Assembly: GCF_000186865.1 (NCBI RefSeq)
Contig: NW_008705566.1
Coordinates: 1,478,650-1,542,649, forward strand
Length of the DNA: 64,000 nucleotides
Direction: 5' to 3'
From: Aureococcus anophagefferens
Lineage: Eukaryota > Sar > Pelagophyceae > Pelagomonadales > Pelagomonadaceae
The position numbers and the translations under genes were made by a program. Below are positions 55,077 through 63,558 of this stretch, piece by piece (the stretch's first letter is position 1; each line of letters opens with the position of its first letter). A model generated the notes under the pieces. It saw nothing but the letters and a program-made list of their open reading frames with translations, was not told where the DNA came from and did not search any database.

Positions 55077-56165
55077 ATGACGTCCATGCTGAGCAAGTTC
55101 ACGTCGGGGTTGACCGGCGGCGGCGGCCTCACGAGCGGCGACAGCTCCCGCAACGCGACGAACACGGGCTTCGCGAGCGCGTCGTCGACGCCGCGCGAGT
55201 TCGGCAAGTCGAAGCCGATGACGAGCGCGTCGCGCATCGGGAGCGCGAAGCGCGTGCCTCTGGAGTCGGCGAAGAAGTCGCCGCAGAAGAGCCCCCTGAA
55301 GCCGCTCGACGAGGACACGGAGATGAACACGGAGGAGGACGCCGTCGAGGGCACGCTGCGGCCCGGCGGCATGACGCTGAACGACTTCGAGGTCGGCCGG
55401 CCGCTCGGGAACGGCAAGTTCGGCCGCGTGTACCTCGCGCGGACGCGCAAGGACAAATACATCGTGGCGCTCAAGGTGCTGCGGAAGAGCCAGCTCGAGA
55501 AGAACGGCGTGGAGCACCAGCTGCGACGGGAGATCGAGATCCAGACGCACCTCGTGCACAAGAACATCCTGCGCATGTACGGCTACTTCTGGGACGAGAA
55601 GCGCATCTACCTCATCCTCGAGTTCGCGCCGGGCGGCGAGCTCTACAAGCGGCTGACGGCCAAGGGCCGCTTCAGCGAGCAGGAGACCGCGCGGTACATC
55701 CTCGAGATGTCGCGCGCGCTGTCGTACTGCCACCAGAAGCACGTCATCCACCGGGACATCAAGCCCGAGAACCTGCTCCTGGGCCTCAACGGCGAGCTCA
55801 AGATCGCCGACTTCGGCTGGTCCGTGCACGCGCCGTCGCTCCGCCGCGAGACGTTCTGCGGCACGCTCGACTACCTGCCGCCGGAGATGGTCGAGGTCAA
55901 GGGCTACGACGAGAAGGTCGACCTCTGGTCCCTCGGCGTGCTCTGCTACGAGTTCCTCGTCGGCGAGCCGCCCTTCGACGCGCCGGGCAAGAAGGCGACC
56001 TTCAAGCGCATCTCGCGCGTCGACCTCCACTTCCCGGACTACGTCTCCGCGGGCGCGCGCGACCTCATCACGCGCCTCCTCGTCAAGGACCCCAAGGAGC
56101 GCATGCTGCTCGACGACGTCGCCAAGCACCCCTGGATCGTCCGCAAGACGAACCCGGACCCGTGA
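55077..56165 (+). CDS. AUR: Aurora kinase
   Basis: The 362-residue protein has a ~100-residue Ser/Thr-Pro-rich N-terminus with [10 protein letters not shown], then the kinase domain: [33 protein letters not shown] (the Aurora-typical spacing), [35 protein letters not shown] and [16 protein letters not shown]. The [22 protein letters not shown] activation loop is diagnostic for Aurora, and its Thr is the phosphorylation site activated by TPX2 or INCENP. The C-terminus ends [12 protein letters not shown]. It drives mitotic spindle and chromosome functions. It is divergent from the small lumen-protein gene at 54800, with a ~280-bp shared upstream region. Confidence 0.95.
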   Translation: MTSMLSKFTSGLTGGGGLTSGDSSRNATNTGFASASSTPREFGKSKPMTSASRIGSAKRVPLESAKKSPQKSPLKPLDEDTEMNTEEDAVEGTLRPGGMTLNDFEVGRPLGNGKFGRVYLARTRKDKYIVALKVLRKSQLEKNGVEHQLRREIEIQTHLVHKNILRMYGYFWDEKRIYLILEFAPGGELYKRLTAKGRFSEQETARYILEMSRALSYCHQKHVIHRDIKPENLLLGLNGELKIADFGWSVHAPSLRRETFCGTLDYLPPEMVEVKGYDEKVDLWSLGVLCYEFLVGEPPFDAPGKKATFKRISRVDLHFPDYVSAGARDLITRLLVKDPKERMLLDDVAKHPWIVRKTNPDP

Positions 56166-56265
56166 GGGGCCCGACGCGCCGCGGCCCCGGCGCGCGCCCT
56201 CCTCCCTCGTAAAGACGCAAGATCGAAATGAGGGGACGAAGCGCGGCTTGCGGTGGAAAAAAACT

Positions 56266-58077
56266 CTAGACGGGCGCGTAGCAGGGCGCCTGGAAGCCGG
56301 CCCAGGACGCGTTGTCGATCCTGCGGTACTTGGCCTCGAGGAGCGCCGGGTCGAGGCTCCCGGTGACGTAGTAGAGCGACGCGTCGTCGAGGGCGCCGGC
56401 GAGGCGCCGGACGACGTCCGGGTGCTGCGCCGCGACGTTGTGCTTCTCCTCCGCGTCGCCGAGGACGTCGAAGAGGCACGGCGCCGTCGCGTTGCAGACG
56501 GGGCAGTCGTCGCCCGTGACGACGGGGTCCGTCCGCCCCGGCTGCGGCGGGTCCGGCTGGCGGCCCGCGAGGCAGGCGCTTTCCGCCGGCGTCTGCGTCG
56601 CGTTCGCCGCGTAGCGCACGGACTGGCCTGCGGGCGCCGCGCGGTCTCCTTCGGTCGGGGAAGAATCAAAACGCGCCAGGACGGACCCGCGAGGGTCACG
56701 AGCTTCCACCACCGGTCCGGCGACGCCGCGTCGACGACGGAGACTTCTGTGACGGGCGTCACGGGCCGCGGCTGCGTCGTGTTCGCGCCCGTGAGCAGGG
56801 GCCAGACGTCGACGCCGTCGACGCCGCGGACGACGCCGTCGAAGACGACGTCGTCGGCCGCGTCGACGCCCGCGAGGCCGCAGAACCTGCCGCGTGGGGC
56901 GTCAAAAGCGCTCTCAAAACATAGAACGACGCCGCGCCGCGCGTCGCGTACCAGTCCGCGACGTGGACGAACTTGGCGCCGGTCCGCGCGCCGCGGAGGC
57001 GCGCCGGGAGCCGGCCGCCCGCGAGGAACGCCGCCGCGCGCGTGCCGCCCTCCCAGGGGTCGTGCTTGTGGCCCCGGAGCGGCCGGTTGTTCCCGAACTC
57101 GCCCACGCCGCCCTACGCGCGTGCGCAAAGCGTCGACGCGAGCGTCGGGCCGCGCGCGCGGACGAGGCGACGACGGACGGGGATCGCGGACGGACGCGGG
57201 GGACGCTGACGTTGTCCGCCGTGAAGAGGAGCAGCGCGTCGTCCCACTTGTTCGTCGTTTTCAGCGCCTTGGCGACGCGGTCGACGCCGAGGTCGAGCGC
57301 GTGGAGCATCTGCGCGTAGACGCAGTCGGCGCAGAGGGGGAAGTCGGGCCAGGCGCCGCGCTCGTCCTCCGGGGGCATCTCGTAGGGCGTGTGCACGTTC
57401 TGGAACGCGACGTACATGAACAGCGGCGGGCCGTCGGCCGCGTGCGCCTCGACGGCGTCGACGGCGCGGCCCGCGTAGTAGGTCGTCGCCGAGTCGAGCA
57501 CGGGCGCGAGGGCCAGCGCCGGCTCGCGATCCAACCAGAGATCCGAGCTGTTGTCGCCGTGGAGGAGGCCGTGCGAGTAGTGCTCGGACCCCGACAGAAA
57601 GCCGACGTGCGACGCGAAGCCGCGATTGATCGGCAGATGGTCCGTCGTCTCGTAGCCCAGGTGGCCCTTGCCGAAGAAGTGGCACTCGTAGCCCGCGCCG
57701 TCGCGGAGCTTCTCGGCGAGCGTCGTCGTCGCCAAGGGCAAAAAGTCGCTGCAGAGCCTGTCGCCGTCGGGCTGCACGGACGTGATCGACGTCGGGAAGC
57801 GGCCGCTGAGGAAGGACCGCCGCGACGGGCTGCAGTAGCGGAAGACGTAGTGCCGCTCGAGGAGCAGGCCGTCGTTTGCGAGCGCGGCGATGGCCGGCGT
57901 CGGCGCGTGCTCGTTGTAGAGCGCCGTGTCGTACCAGCCCAGGTCGTCGGCGAAGATGGAGATGAGGTGCGGCGGTTTTGATGATGCGGCGCCGGTTATT
58001 GCGAGGAGGTAGAGGGTGGTGCGTAGTGGCGCGCGGAGAGCTCCCCAGTGCTTGCGGTGCGTTCGTTCTTCGGCCAT
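56266..58077 (-). CDS. Secreted sulfatase (arylsulfatase B-like), four exons
   Basis: Exons 58077-57211, 57112-56928, 56886-56687 and 56627-56266 join in phase across GT-AG introns of 98, 41 and 59 nt to give 537 residues. The start MAEERTHRKHWG precedes a signal peptide (TTLYLLAITGAASS). Motifs in order: ISIFADDLGWYD (metal-binding DD), YCSPSRRSFLSGR with the CxPSR sequence whose Cys becomes formylglycine, FGKGHLGY (Lys-x-His), LFTADNGGVGEFG spanning exons 1-2 (metal-binding D-N), PLRGHKHDPWEGGTRA, and PCLFDVLGDAEEKHN near the end. The exon 1-2 join recreates the conserved T-x-D-N-G-G, strong support. It hydrolyses sulfate esters, probably of extracellular polysaccharide. The exact intron 2 borders are less certain. 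Confidence 0.85.
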
Positions 58078-58150
58078 ACTCGGAGCTGCTGAGCGCTTCA
58101 CCATCGATGCATCCAGCCGAAGCGGGTCGAAGCGGCGGTTGCAGCAGAGC

Positions 58151-58985
58151 ATGTTGGTGCGTCGCGTCGCTCTCGCAGCCATGGCCAGCTTCCAGCTCGC
58201 CGCCGCCGACCTCTCGAAGCTCAAACCGCCAAAGGCCGGCCACGTGCGCCTCTACCTCTGCCGCCACGGCCAGACCGATTGGAACGCCGCGAAGCGCATC
58301 CAGGGCAGCGTCGACAAAGAGCTCAACGCCATGGGCCACCGCCAGGCGGCGCTCATCGGCGAGGCGCTCGCGGGCGTGCCGCTGACGCTCGTCGCGAGCT
58401 CGCCGCTGCGGCGCGCGTCCGCCACCGCCGACGCGGTCTTCGCCGTCTTCCCGTCGGCCGCGCGCGAGAAGCACAGCGGCCTCCGCGAGATGGACTTCGG
58501 CGAGCTCGAGGGCACGGTGCCCGGCGACGTCTACGCGGCGACGAACGCGGCCTGGGCCGGCGGCGACCTCGACCACGCGTGGCCCGGCGGCGAGGCGCCC
58601 GCGGACGTCGTCGCGCGCGGCCGCCAGGCGCTCGCCGGCGTCCCGTGGCCGTGACGATTTTCGAGAGATGAAAAATCGTTACCGTCATGCTTGGTAGGCG
58701 CTCGCGGCGCTCGGGCTCCTAGGCCAGCCGGACGGCGCGCCGCCGGAGCACACGCACGCCGCCGTCGTCTGCCACGGCCGCTTCAACAAGATCCTCCTCA
58801 GTTCGCTGCTTGGTCTTGGTGTTGAGAAATGCGGCGAGCTCGTCCAGGGCAACTGCTGCATCAACGTCATCGACGTCAAGGTCGACGCGGACGTCGACGC
58901 GACGGACGCGGCCGAGGGGATCCTCCTCAACTACGTCGGCCACCTCGCGGCGCTGGAAAAGGAGGTGAGCGCCGCGGCGCGATAG
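58151..58985 (+). CDS. Histidine phosphatase / phosphoglycerate mutase-like, two exons
   Basis: Exon 1 (58151-58639) has the catalytic loop LYLCRHGQTDWNAAKRIQG (RHG at ~38), LVASSPLRRASATAD with the second Arg, and REMDFGELEGT (acid). Exon 2 (58698-58985) supplies the second catalytic His in AVVCHGRFNKILLSSLLG and ends in a conserved LVQGNCCINVIDVK strand. Both exons are needed for activity. A 58-nt phase-0 intron (58640-58697) joins them to about 258 residues. The family includes cofactor-dependent phosphoglycerate mutase, fructose-2,6-bisphosphatase and broad phosphatases; the substrate is undetermined. The short N-terminal hydrophobic stretch (VALAAMASFQLAAA) may be a signal peptide. It is divergent from the sulfatase with a 73-bp gap and convergent with the MFS gene with a 24-bp gap. 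Confidence 0.82.
58640..58697 (+). other. 58-nt intron flanked by a 10-bp direct repeat and containing a hairpin
   Basis: The intron starts GTCCCGTGG and ends TTGGTAG. AGGCGCTCGC occurs at 58626-58635 in exon 1 and at 58696-58705 across the acceptor. GACGATTTTC and GAAAAATCGTTAC form an inner inverted repeat. The acceptor AG is the first dinucleotide of the second repeat copy. Confidence 0.7.
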
Positions 58986-59009
58986 TCGCCTAAGCGTCGA
59001 TCGTTAGCA

Positions 59010-60458
59010 TCACGGCGGCTCCGTCGCCGCCGGGCTTGGGGAGCCCTCCGGTGAAACCGGACGTCGTCGCGATCTTGGCGTCGGAGATGGCCGTCGACCG
59101 CCGGATGGCATCTCCACCGGATGCTTGTCGACGGCGCCGAGCTCGTCCCAGGAGATGGCGACGGGCACGAACTGCAAAGCGAACATGGCGAAGACGAAGA
59201 GCCAGAGGCGGCAGGGGTCGTCCGCGGCGAGCGCGCCGACGGCGTAGCCCGCCGCGGCGCGCGCGAGCCCCTTGAAGATCTCCATGAGCGCGAGGTAGAA
59301 GCCCGCGTCCTGCTCCCTCGCGACGAGCTTCGTGTAGATGGAGTTGTTCGACGGCATCTGCGCGAGGAAGGGCACGTGGTAGAGCGCGTACACGGCGGCG
59401 AAGAGGCCCAGGGGCCGCGGCGCCGCCGGCCCGAGGAGCGACGGGCAGCCGAAGAGGCCCGCGTACGCAAAGAGCACGGCGCCGACGGCGACCTGGTTCC
59501 CGACGCAGAGGCCGCGGTCGCCAAGCGCGTAGCGCCGCGCGAGCGGGCCGACGGCGAAGGCCGACGCCGTGCCGACGACGCCCGTGACCGCAAAGAGCGC
59601 GCTGTCGCGTAACGCGGACGGCCCGTAGAGTCGGCTCGTGACGAGCGGCAGGCTCCAGTCGAGCGTCTGGTTCCCGAAGTTGTTGTTCCAGGAGAGGAAG
59701 AAGCAGGCCCAGGCGCCGGAGCGAACCAACGTGCGAGCGACGGCGCGCGCGCCCCGCGGCGCGTCGGCGCGCCTCGGCTTGGCGTCGGGCGCGCGGTCGG
59801 GCGCGGCGTCGTCGAGCGACGCCGTCGCCAGCGCGGCGACGTTGCACGCGGCGACGACGGCGCCCGCGCCGGCGTAGGAGCGGTCGCGGAGGCCGAGGAG
59901 CACGGCGGGACCGCAGAGCGAGGTGAGCCGCTGGAGCCCCATGATCGTGCTGAAGACGGGCGTGCGGTCGCGCGCCGGCACGCTCGCGGACACGTAGGCG
60001 GTCGTGACGACGGCGACGCTGGACGCCGCGCCCGCGAGCGCGCGCGCGGCGACGACGACGTCGACGGTCGGCGCCAGCGCGTAGGCCGCGGAGCCGACCG
60101 CGGCGGCCGCGAGGCAGGCGGACGCCGCGCGGCCGTGGACCCGGCCGCCCGCGTCGCCGTCAATGGCGCGGCCGACGAACCACATGGCGACGACGCGCGA
60201 CGCGAAAAAGACGCACTGGCAGCGCCCGTTGGCCGCCATGGCGTCGCAGCGGCCGCCGCCGCAGAGCTCGCGCAGGTAGTGCACGAGCGTCGGATTCACG
60301 AGCACGTTGTCGATCGTCGACGCCACCTGGATGACGTAGACGCCCAGGAGCTTCGGAGGCATGGTCAGGCCGGCCTGGAGCTTTGGAGGCATGGTTAGGC
60401 CGGCTACGCTGGATTTCAAGAGCTCTCCATGCGCGGAGTTGGGCTGTAAATGCTCCAT
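59010..60458 (-). CDS. MFS transporter (MFSD8-like), C-terminus uncertain
   Basis: The frame gives 482 residues with about eleven to twelve membrane segments. FASRVVAMWFVGRAIDGDAGGRV resembles the TM2-3 loop, and FSTIMGLQRLTSLCGPAVLLGL and FFLSWNNNFGNQTLDWSLPLV are typical helices. It resembles lysosomal MFSD8-type carriers but no substrate motif is clear. The N-terminus contains a 27-bp tandem duplication encoding TMPPKLQAGLTMPPKL, so the original start may be the second or third Met at ~60361. Near 59107 a second frame reading SGFTGGLPKPGGDGAAVML and stopping at 58990 looks equally coding; a small splice may switch to it. The two endings would differ by about 20 residues. Confidence 0.75.
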   Translation of the reverse strand: MEHLQPNSAHGELLKSSVAGLTMPPKLQAGLTMPPKLLGVYVIQVASTIDNVLVNPTLVHYLRELCGGGRCDAMAANGRCQCVFFASRVVAMWFVGRAIDGDAGGRVHGRAASACLAAAAVGSAAYALAPTVDVVVAARALAGAASSVAVVTTAYVSASVPARDRTPVFSTIMGLQRLTSLCGPAVLLGLRDRSYAGAGAVVAACNVAALATASLDDAAPDRAPDAKPRRADAPRGARAVARTLVRSGAWACFFLSWNNNFGNQTLDWSLPLVTSRLYGPSALRDSALFAVTGVVGTASAFAVGPLARRYALGDRGLCVGNQVAVGAVLFAYAGLFGCPSLLGPAAPRPLGLFAAVYALYHVPFLAQMPSNNSIYTKLVAREQDAGFYLALMEIFKGLARAAAGYAVGALAADDPCRLWLFVFAMFALQFVPVAISWDELGAVDKHPVEMPSGGRRPSPTPRSRRRPVSPEGSPSPAATEPP

Positions 60459-60528
60459 GCTCTTTGATCCTCAGTCAAGTTGAACCGGTCGTTGAACAAT
60501 TCTTGAACCGAGGTGCGCAGTTTTGTGA

Positions 60529-60795
60529 GATCGAGTGGATGGTGAACCAAATGATTTGAACCCATTTGAGTGCCCTATTACCGGTTCTCTTATGATTGAT
60601 CCTGTCGTGGCGTCCGATGGACATACATATGAGCGCCATGTTTACAATTCAAACTTGGCTGAATAGGAAGGAAAACATCTCCTATAACAAGGGAACGATT
60701 GACACCTCATCTATATCCTAATCTGCTGTTAAAGTCAATAATGGTTACGATCGCCGAAAATAATACAGATTTTAGAAACGAGTATGAAAGGGTCA
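60529..60795 (+). pseudogene. AT-rich U-box domain remnant, frame-disrupted
   Basis: In DNA strikingly poorer in GC than everything else in the window (60460-60890), frame 60529-60666 encodes a U-box core: FECPITGSLMIDPVVASDGH followed by TYER. It stops at a TAG at 60664. The U-box continues in other frames to 60699-60795, where LYPNLLLKSI and NNTDFRNEYERV complete the fold. At least one disruption (frameshift or lost intron) separates the parts and no start codon is seen. U-boxes bind E2 enzymes in ubiquitin ligases. The codon usage (AAT, ATT, GAT, CCT) is unlike any neighbour, pointing to foreign, possibly large-DNA-virus, origin. Confidence 0.7.
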
Positions 60796-60990
60796 GCCCC
60801 CTCCACCACCAGTACATAATCGTCAAAATCAAGTTCCATTTACAAACAGGGCGGCAGCACACACACACGCCCCACAGACGTCGAGTGTAGTCGCATGCAC
60901 ACGTACGAATGCGGGTTAGGGGGCGGGCCTAGCACATGAGCCTAGGCCTAGGCGAGGACGTCGTCGTCGTCGTCGTCGCCCATGTCGGAG

Positions 60991-61037
60991 CCACGGGGGC
61001 GGCACGCTCCACGCGCGCGGGGTACCATGTGCGGTCG
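60991..61037 (+). repeat. Left arm of a perfect 47-bp inverted repeat
   Basis: These 47 bases are the exact reverse complement of 62168-62214. The arms are 1,130 bp apart and enclose TAGTCGG repeats and the gene at 61423. Both arms adjoin (GTC)n tracts on their outer side. Confidence 0.95.
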
Positions 61038-61048
61038 CCGGGTCTGGG

Positions 61049-61166
61049 GGTTTTGTAGTCCGTCGGGGTCGGTGTAGTCTGAGACCGGATTCTGGCGTAT
61101 CTCGGTGAGCTCAGCCCGAATCGCTTTGTAGTCGGAAATAGTCGGTCGATTTCCCTTGTAGTCGGT
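61049..61166. repeat. TAGTCGG repeat cluster, left
   Basis: GTAGTC and TAGTCGG motifs recur at irregular spacing (61055, 61074, 61128, 61139 and 61159 approximately). AAATAGTCGGTCGAT at about 61136-61150 is repeated in the right cluster in the same orientation. No structure or gene is evident. Confidence 0.75.
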
Positions 61167-61422
61167 GCGCGCGACCGTGCACGCCAACGCGCGTCTTCGC
61201 GGGCTCGGCGCAACTCCGTCCGGCCCGCCCCCTGCCTCTCGGGGTCGAGGCGAGGCGCGAGCCGACGCGTCGGGCGGCTCCCGTGCGCCTAGCGACGGGT
61301 CGCCAGTCTGTAGACGCGCGCGCCGACCCCCAGCAAGGCCTGGCCTGGGCTATTTGGCATTCGGTCGCCGGGCGCTGCCTCGGAGAGCGTCGCGGGAGAG
61401 CATACGCACTTTCTGGTTTTCC

Positions 61423-61911
61423 ATGGCTCTCGACGCGCTCCTGGGCCGCGCCGGCCTCGCGTCGTTCGCCGAGAAGCTCCGCTCCTTCGGCATCGAGAGC
61501 ATCGACGACCTGGGCGAGATCTGGAGGGAGCCGTTCGAGCTCACGGCGGACCGGCCGGACGTCCACGTCCACGCGAGGTGGTACTCCTGCATGCCCAACG
61601 CGGGCACCTTCAAATACGACGTCTCCGACACGTCCGCCTACGACATCGAGCACGTGATCTCCATCGTCGACCTCGAGTACGACGACGCGCTCGACACGTA
61701 CAGGCTCGATGACCGCACGGCCCGCGGGATCTCCGAGGAGGTGGCCCAGCTCCAGCGGTCGCGTGCCACCGACGCTTCTGCCGCCCGTGTCATGCGCCAG
61801 CAGCAGCAGACCGCCGCCGCCCGCGCTGCGAGGCTCCAGATGGAAGGAGCCACAACTTTCATAGCCGCGGGCACCTCCCGTTATGGCCGTGGGACGACCC
61901 GGATCGAATGA
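61423..61911 (+). CDS. Small SAM-like domain protein inside an inverted-repeat cassette
   Basis: From ATG 61423 the protein has 162 residues. Its N-terminus, LGRAGLASFAEKLRSFGIES followed by IDDLGEI, follows the helical pattern of a SAM domain (L-x-x-x-G-L-x-x-F-x-x-x-F-x-x-x-x-I-x-x-x-D-L). The middle (VHVHARWYSCMPNAGTFKYD, then HVISIVDLEYDDALDTY) is beta-rich and unrecognised. The C-terminal ~55 residues are Arg/Ala/Gln-rich with a QQQQ run. The frame is open far upstream, so a longer N-terminus cannot be excluded. It is the only clear gene between the 47-bp inverted arms at 60991 and 62214. Confidence 0.55.
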   Translation: MALDALLGRAGLASFAEKLRSFGIESIDDLGEIWREPFELTADRPDVHVHARWYSCMPNAGTFKYDVSDTSAYDIEHVISIVDLEYDDALDTYRLDDRTARGISEEVAQLQRSRATDASAARVMRQQQQTAAARAARLQMEGATTFIAAGTSRYGRGTTRIE

Positions 61912-62058
61912 CGCTGACCTTGTCAACTCACCACGCGGTGAGGCTGAGGTCCGCTGACGAGAGTTCGGGCGCCCCGCGCGCCGTAAAGCGAAATTCACGT
62001 AGAACCGGACGTCGTCGAGACCCGGGTCCGCGGCGCCCGCGAAGGGCCTAGCGACCAA

Positions 62059-62160
62059 GTAGCCGGCCAAATAGTCGGTCGATCTAGTCGGTTTGTAGTC
62101 GGAGGCCGGTTTTATAGGCGACTTCGCGCGGCCCCGTGAGTTTGGAGCCGAATCTAGTCG
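62059..62160. repeat. TAGTCGG repeat cluster, right
   Basis: At least four TAGTCGG copies lie between 62073 and 62160, including AAATAGTCGGTCGAT shared with the left cluster. The preceding 61912-62058 shows no gene. Confidence 0.75.
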
Positions 62161-62388
62161 GGGTGCCCGACCGCACATGGTACCCCGCGCGCGTGGAGCG
62201 TGCCGCCCCCGTGGTCGGAGCCCGGGGCCTCGGGGCTCTTGTTGCCGCCGCCGTCGTCGTCGTCGTCGAAGGTCATGTACTCGGCCCGGGGCTCGTCGTC
62301 GTCGTCGTCCGTCTCGTCGGGAGCCCTCGACGAGGAGGAGCGTCCGCCGCAGTTACAGGTCCTTGTATCACATCCCCAGGTTTCATCT
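62154..62388 (-). CDS. Possible terminal exon of an acidic Cys-containing protein
   Basis: On the minus strand a branch-like CTAAC and CCCTGCAG acceptor (ending at 62389) precede an open stretch to TAG at 62154. It reads DETWGCDTRTCNCGGRSSSS, then Asp/Glu clusters with AEYMTFDDDDD and GGGNKSPEAPGSD, and finally runs through the right inverted-repeat arm. Aspartate runs and a C-x-C-G-G motif in an otherwise Arg/Pro-biased region suggest real coding. Upstream exons are not identified; the protein at 63558-62614 on the same strand is one candidate. Confidence 0.35.
62168..62214 (-). repeat. Right arm of a perfect 47-bp inverted repeat
   Basis: This is the exact reverse complement of 60991-61037. 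Perfect identity across 47 bp implies recent origin or gene conversion between the arms. Confidence 0.95.
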
Positions 62389-62400
62389 CTGCAGGGTTAG

Positions 62401-62444
62401 GAGCAGGGTTACGAGGAGGAACAGGGGGAGGAGGAGGGTTACGA

Positions 62445-62478
<34 letters not shown>

Positions 62479-62570
62479 GAGGAGGAGGAGAGGCAGCAGC
62501 AGCACGTCGCGGATGGCCCTGGCCCGCGGCGGCGCGCGCGGCGGCGCGCGCGGCGGCGATGAGGTTCTTG
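62401..62570. repeat. Low-complexity AGC/GGA/GCG tracts
   Basis: GGA-rich, (AGC)n, (AGG)n and GGCGCGC runs follow one another. All six frames give homopolymer-like peptides. A minus-strand frame with LVQLAHGRQGHKNLIAAAR at 62530-62600 looks less random than its surroundings, but no complete gene can be built. Confidence 0.7.
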
Positions 62571-62613
62571 TGGCCTTGGCGACCGTGGGCGAGCTGCACG
62601 AGCTTGGCGGCCT

Positions 62614-63558
62614 TCAGCACGCCGGGGTGGGGGCGGCCGTCACGGTCGGGCTGGTCGTGGGAGCCGCGGTCGGCGCGCCCGTGGGGGCGGCCGTCGGGCT
62701 GGTCGTGGGAGCCGAAGTACTGTTGGTACTGTTTCCCGCCGCGGTGGGCGCGCCCGTGGGGGCGGCCGTCGGGCTGGTCGTGGGAGCCGAGGTACTGTTG
62801 GTACTGTTCCCCGTGGAATTGGCCGTGGGCAGGCCCGTGGGCAGGTCCGTGGGCTTGGCCGTGGGCAGGTCCGTGGGCTTGGCCGTGGAATTGGCCGTGG
62901 GCAGGCCCGTGGGCAGGTCCGTGGGCTTGGCCGTGGGCTCGGCCGAGGGGTTGGGCGTGGGCTCGGCCGAGGGCTCGGGCGTGGGCTTGGCCGTCACGAC
63001 CTCCACCGTAACGGTCGCTTCGTCGAGCGCGTCGAGCGTCTTCTCCTTGTCCACGCCGGCGCCTTCGAGCGCGTCCGCTGCCTCGGGAGACCGCTCGGCG
63101 GCCTGCGCCTTAAGCTCTGGGAGGAACTTGTCGCTCTCCACGGCCTCTTGGAGCGCGTTCGTCGCCGCGGCCGCCGCGTCCTCCGCGGCCGAGACGTCGT
63201 CCCCGAAGATGGTGCCGTCGAATGAGATTTTGGCGCCGTCCTCGTCCTGGAGCCGCCGCCGGGTCGACGTGCTCTCGGCCACGATGTTCGACACATCGTC
63301 GTAGCCGCCCAACGAGATGATCGTCGCCTTGAGCGCCGCCCGCACGTCCGCGTCCTCGTTCACGTCCGAGGCCGAGAGCCCCGTCATGAAGAGCGACGTC
63401 GACACCTTCGCCTGCGCTCCGGCGGGCGCCGCCGTAGTGGTCGTCTCCACGGGGGGCGCCGCCGTAGTGGTCGTCTCCGGCGGGATGATATACCCAAAGG
63501 CGTCCGCCGACGCCAGGAAGGTCGCGGCGAGGAGAAGTCGGGGAAACGTCGTCATCAT
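62614..63558 (-). CDS. Secreted SEA-like protein with Pro/Thr-rich tail
   Basis: The 314-residue protein starts at ATG 63558 with a signal peptide (LLLAATFLASADAFG, Ala-Asp-Ala-Phe cleavage region). Short TTTTAAPP repeats follow. A domain at ~45-165 (SLFMTGLSASDVNEDADVRA, ATIISLGGYDDVSNI, TSTRRRLQ) has the layout of SEA-like domains that are common, with a terminal RRLQ, in stramenopile surface proteins. The tail is ~130 residues of PTxxP and NSTNSTSAPTTSPTAAPTG repeats with many O- and N-glycosylation sites. A similar RRL-containing SEA-like unit occurs in the giant protein at 34720-44253. The last residues TPAC end abruptly, so splicing to a further exon is possible. Confidence 0.7.
   Translation of the reverse strand: MMTTFPRLLLAATFLASADAFGYIIPPETTTTAAPPVETTTTAAPAGAQAKVSTSLFMTGLSASDVNEDADVRAALKATIISLGGYDDVSNIVAESTSTRRRLQDEDGAKISFDGTIFGDDVSAAEDAAAAATNALQEAVESDKFLPELKAQAAERSPEAADALEGAGVDKEKTLDALDEATVTVEVVTAKPTPEPSAEPTPNPSAEPTAKPTDLPTGLPTANSTAKPTDLPTAKPTDLPTGLPTANSTGNSTNSTSAPTTSPTAAPTGAPTAAGNSTNSTSAPTTSPTAAPTGAPTAAPTTSPTVTAAPTPAC

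Noticed and set aside
57114..57210. Sulfatase intron 1 as an introner
   Set aside because: It has no direct repeats at its borders and no terminal inverted repeat.
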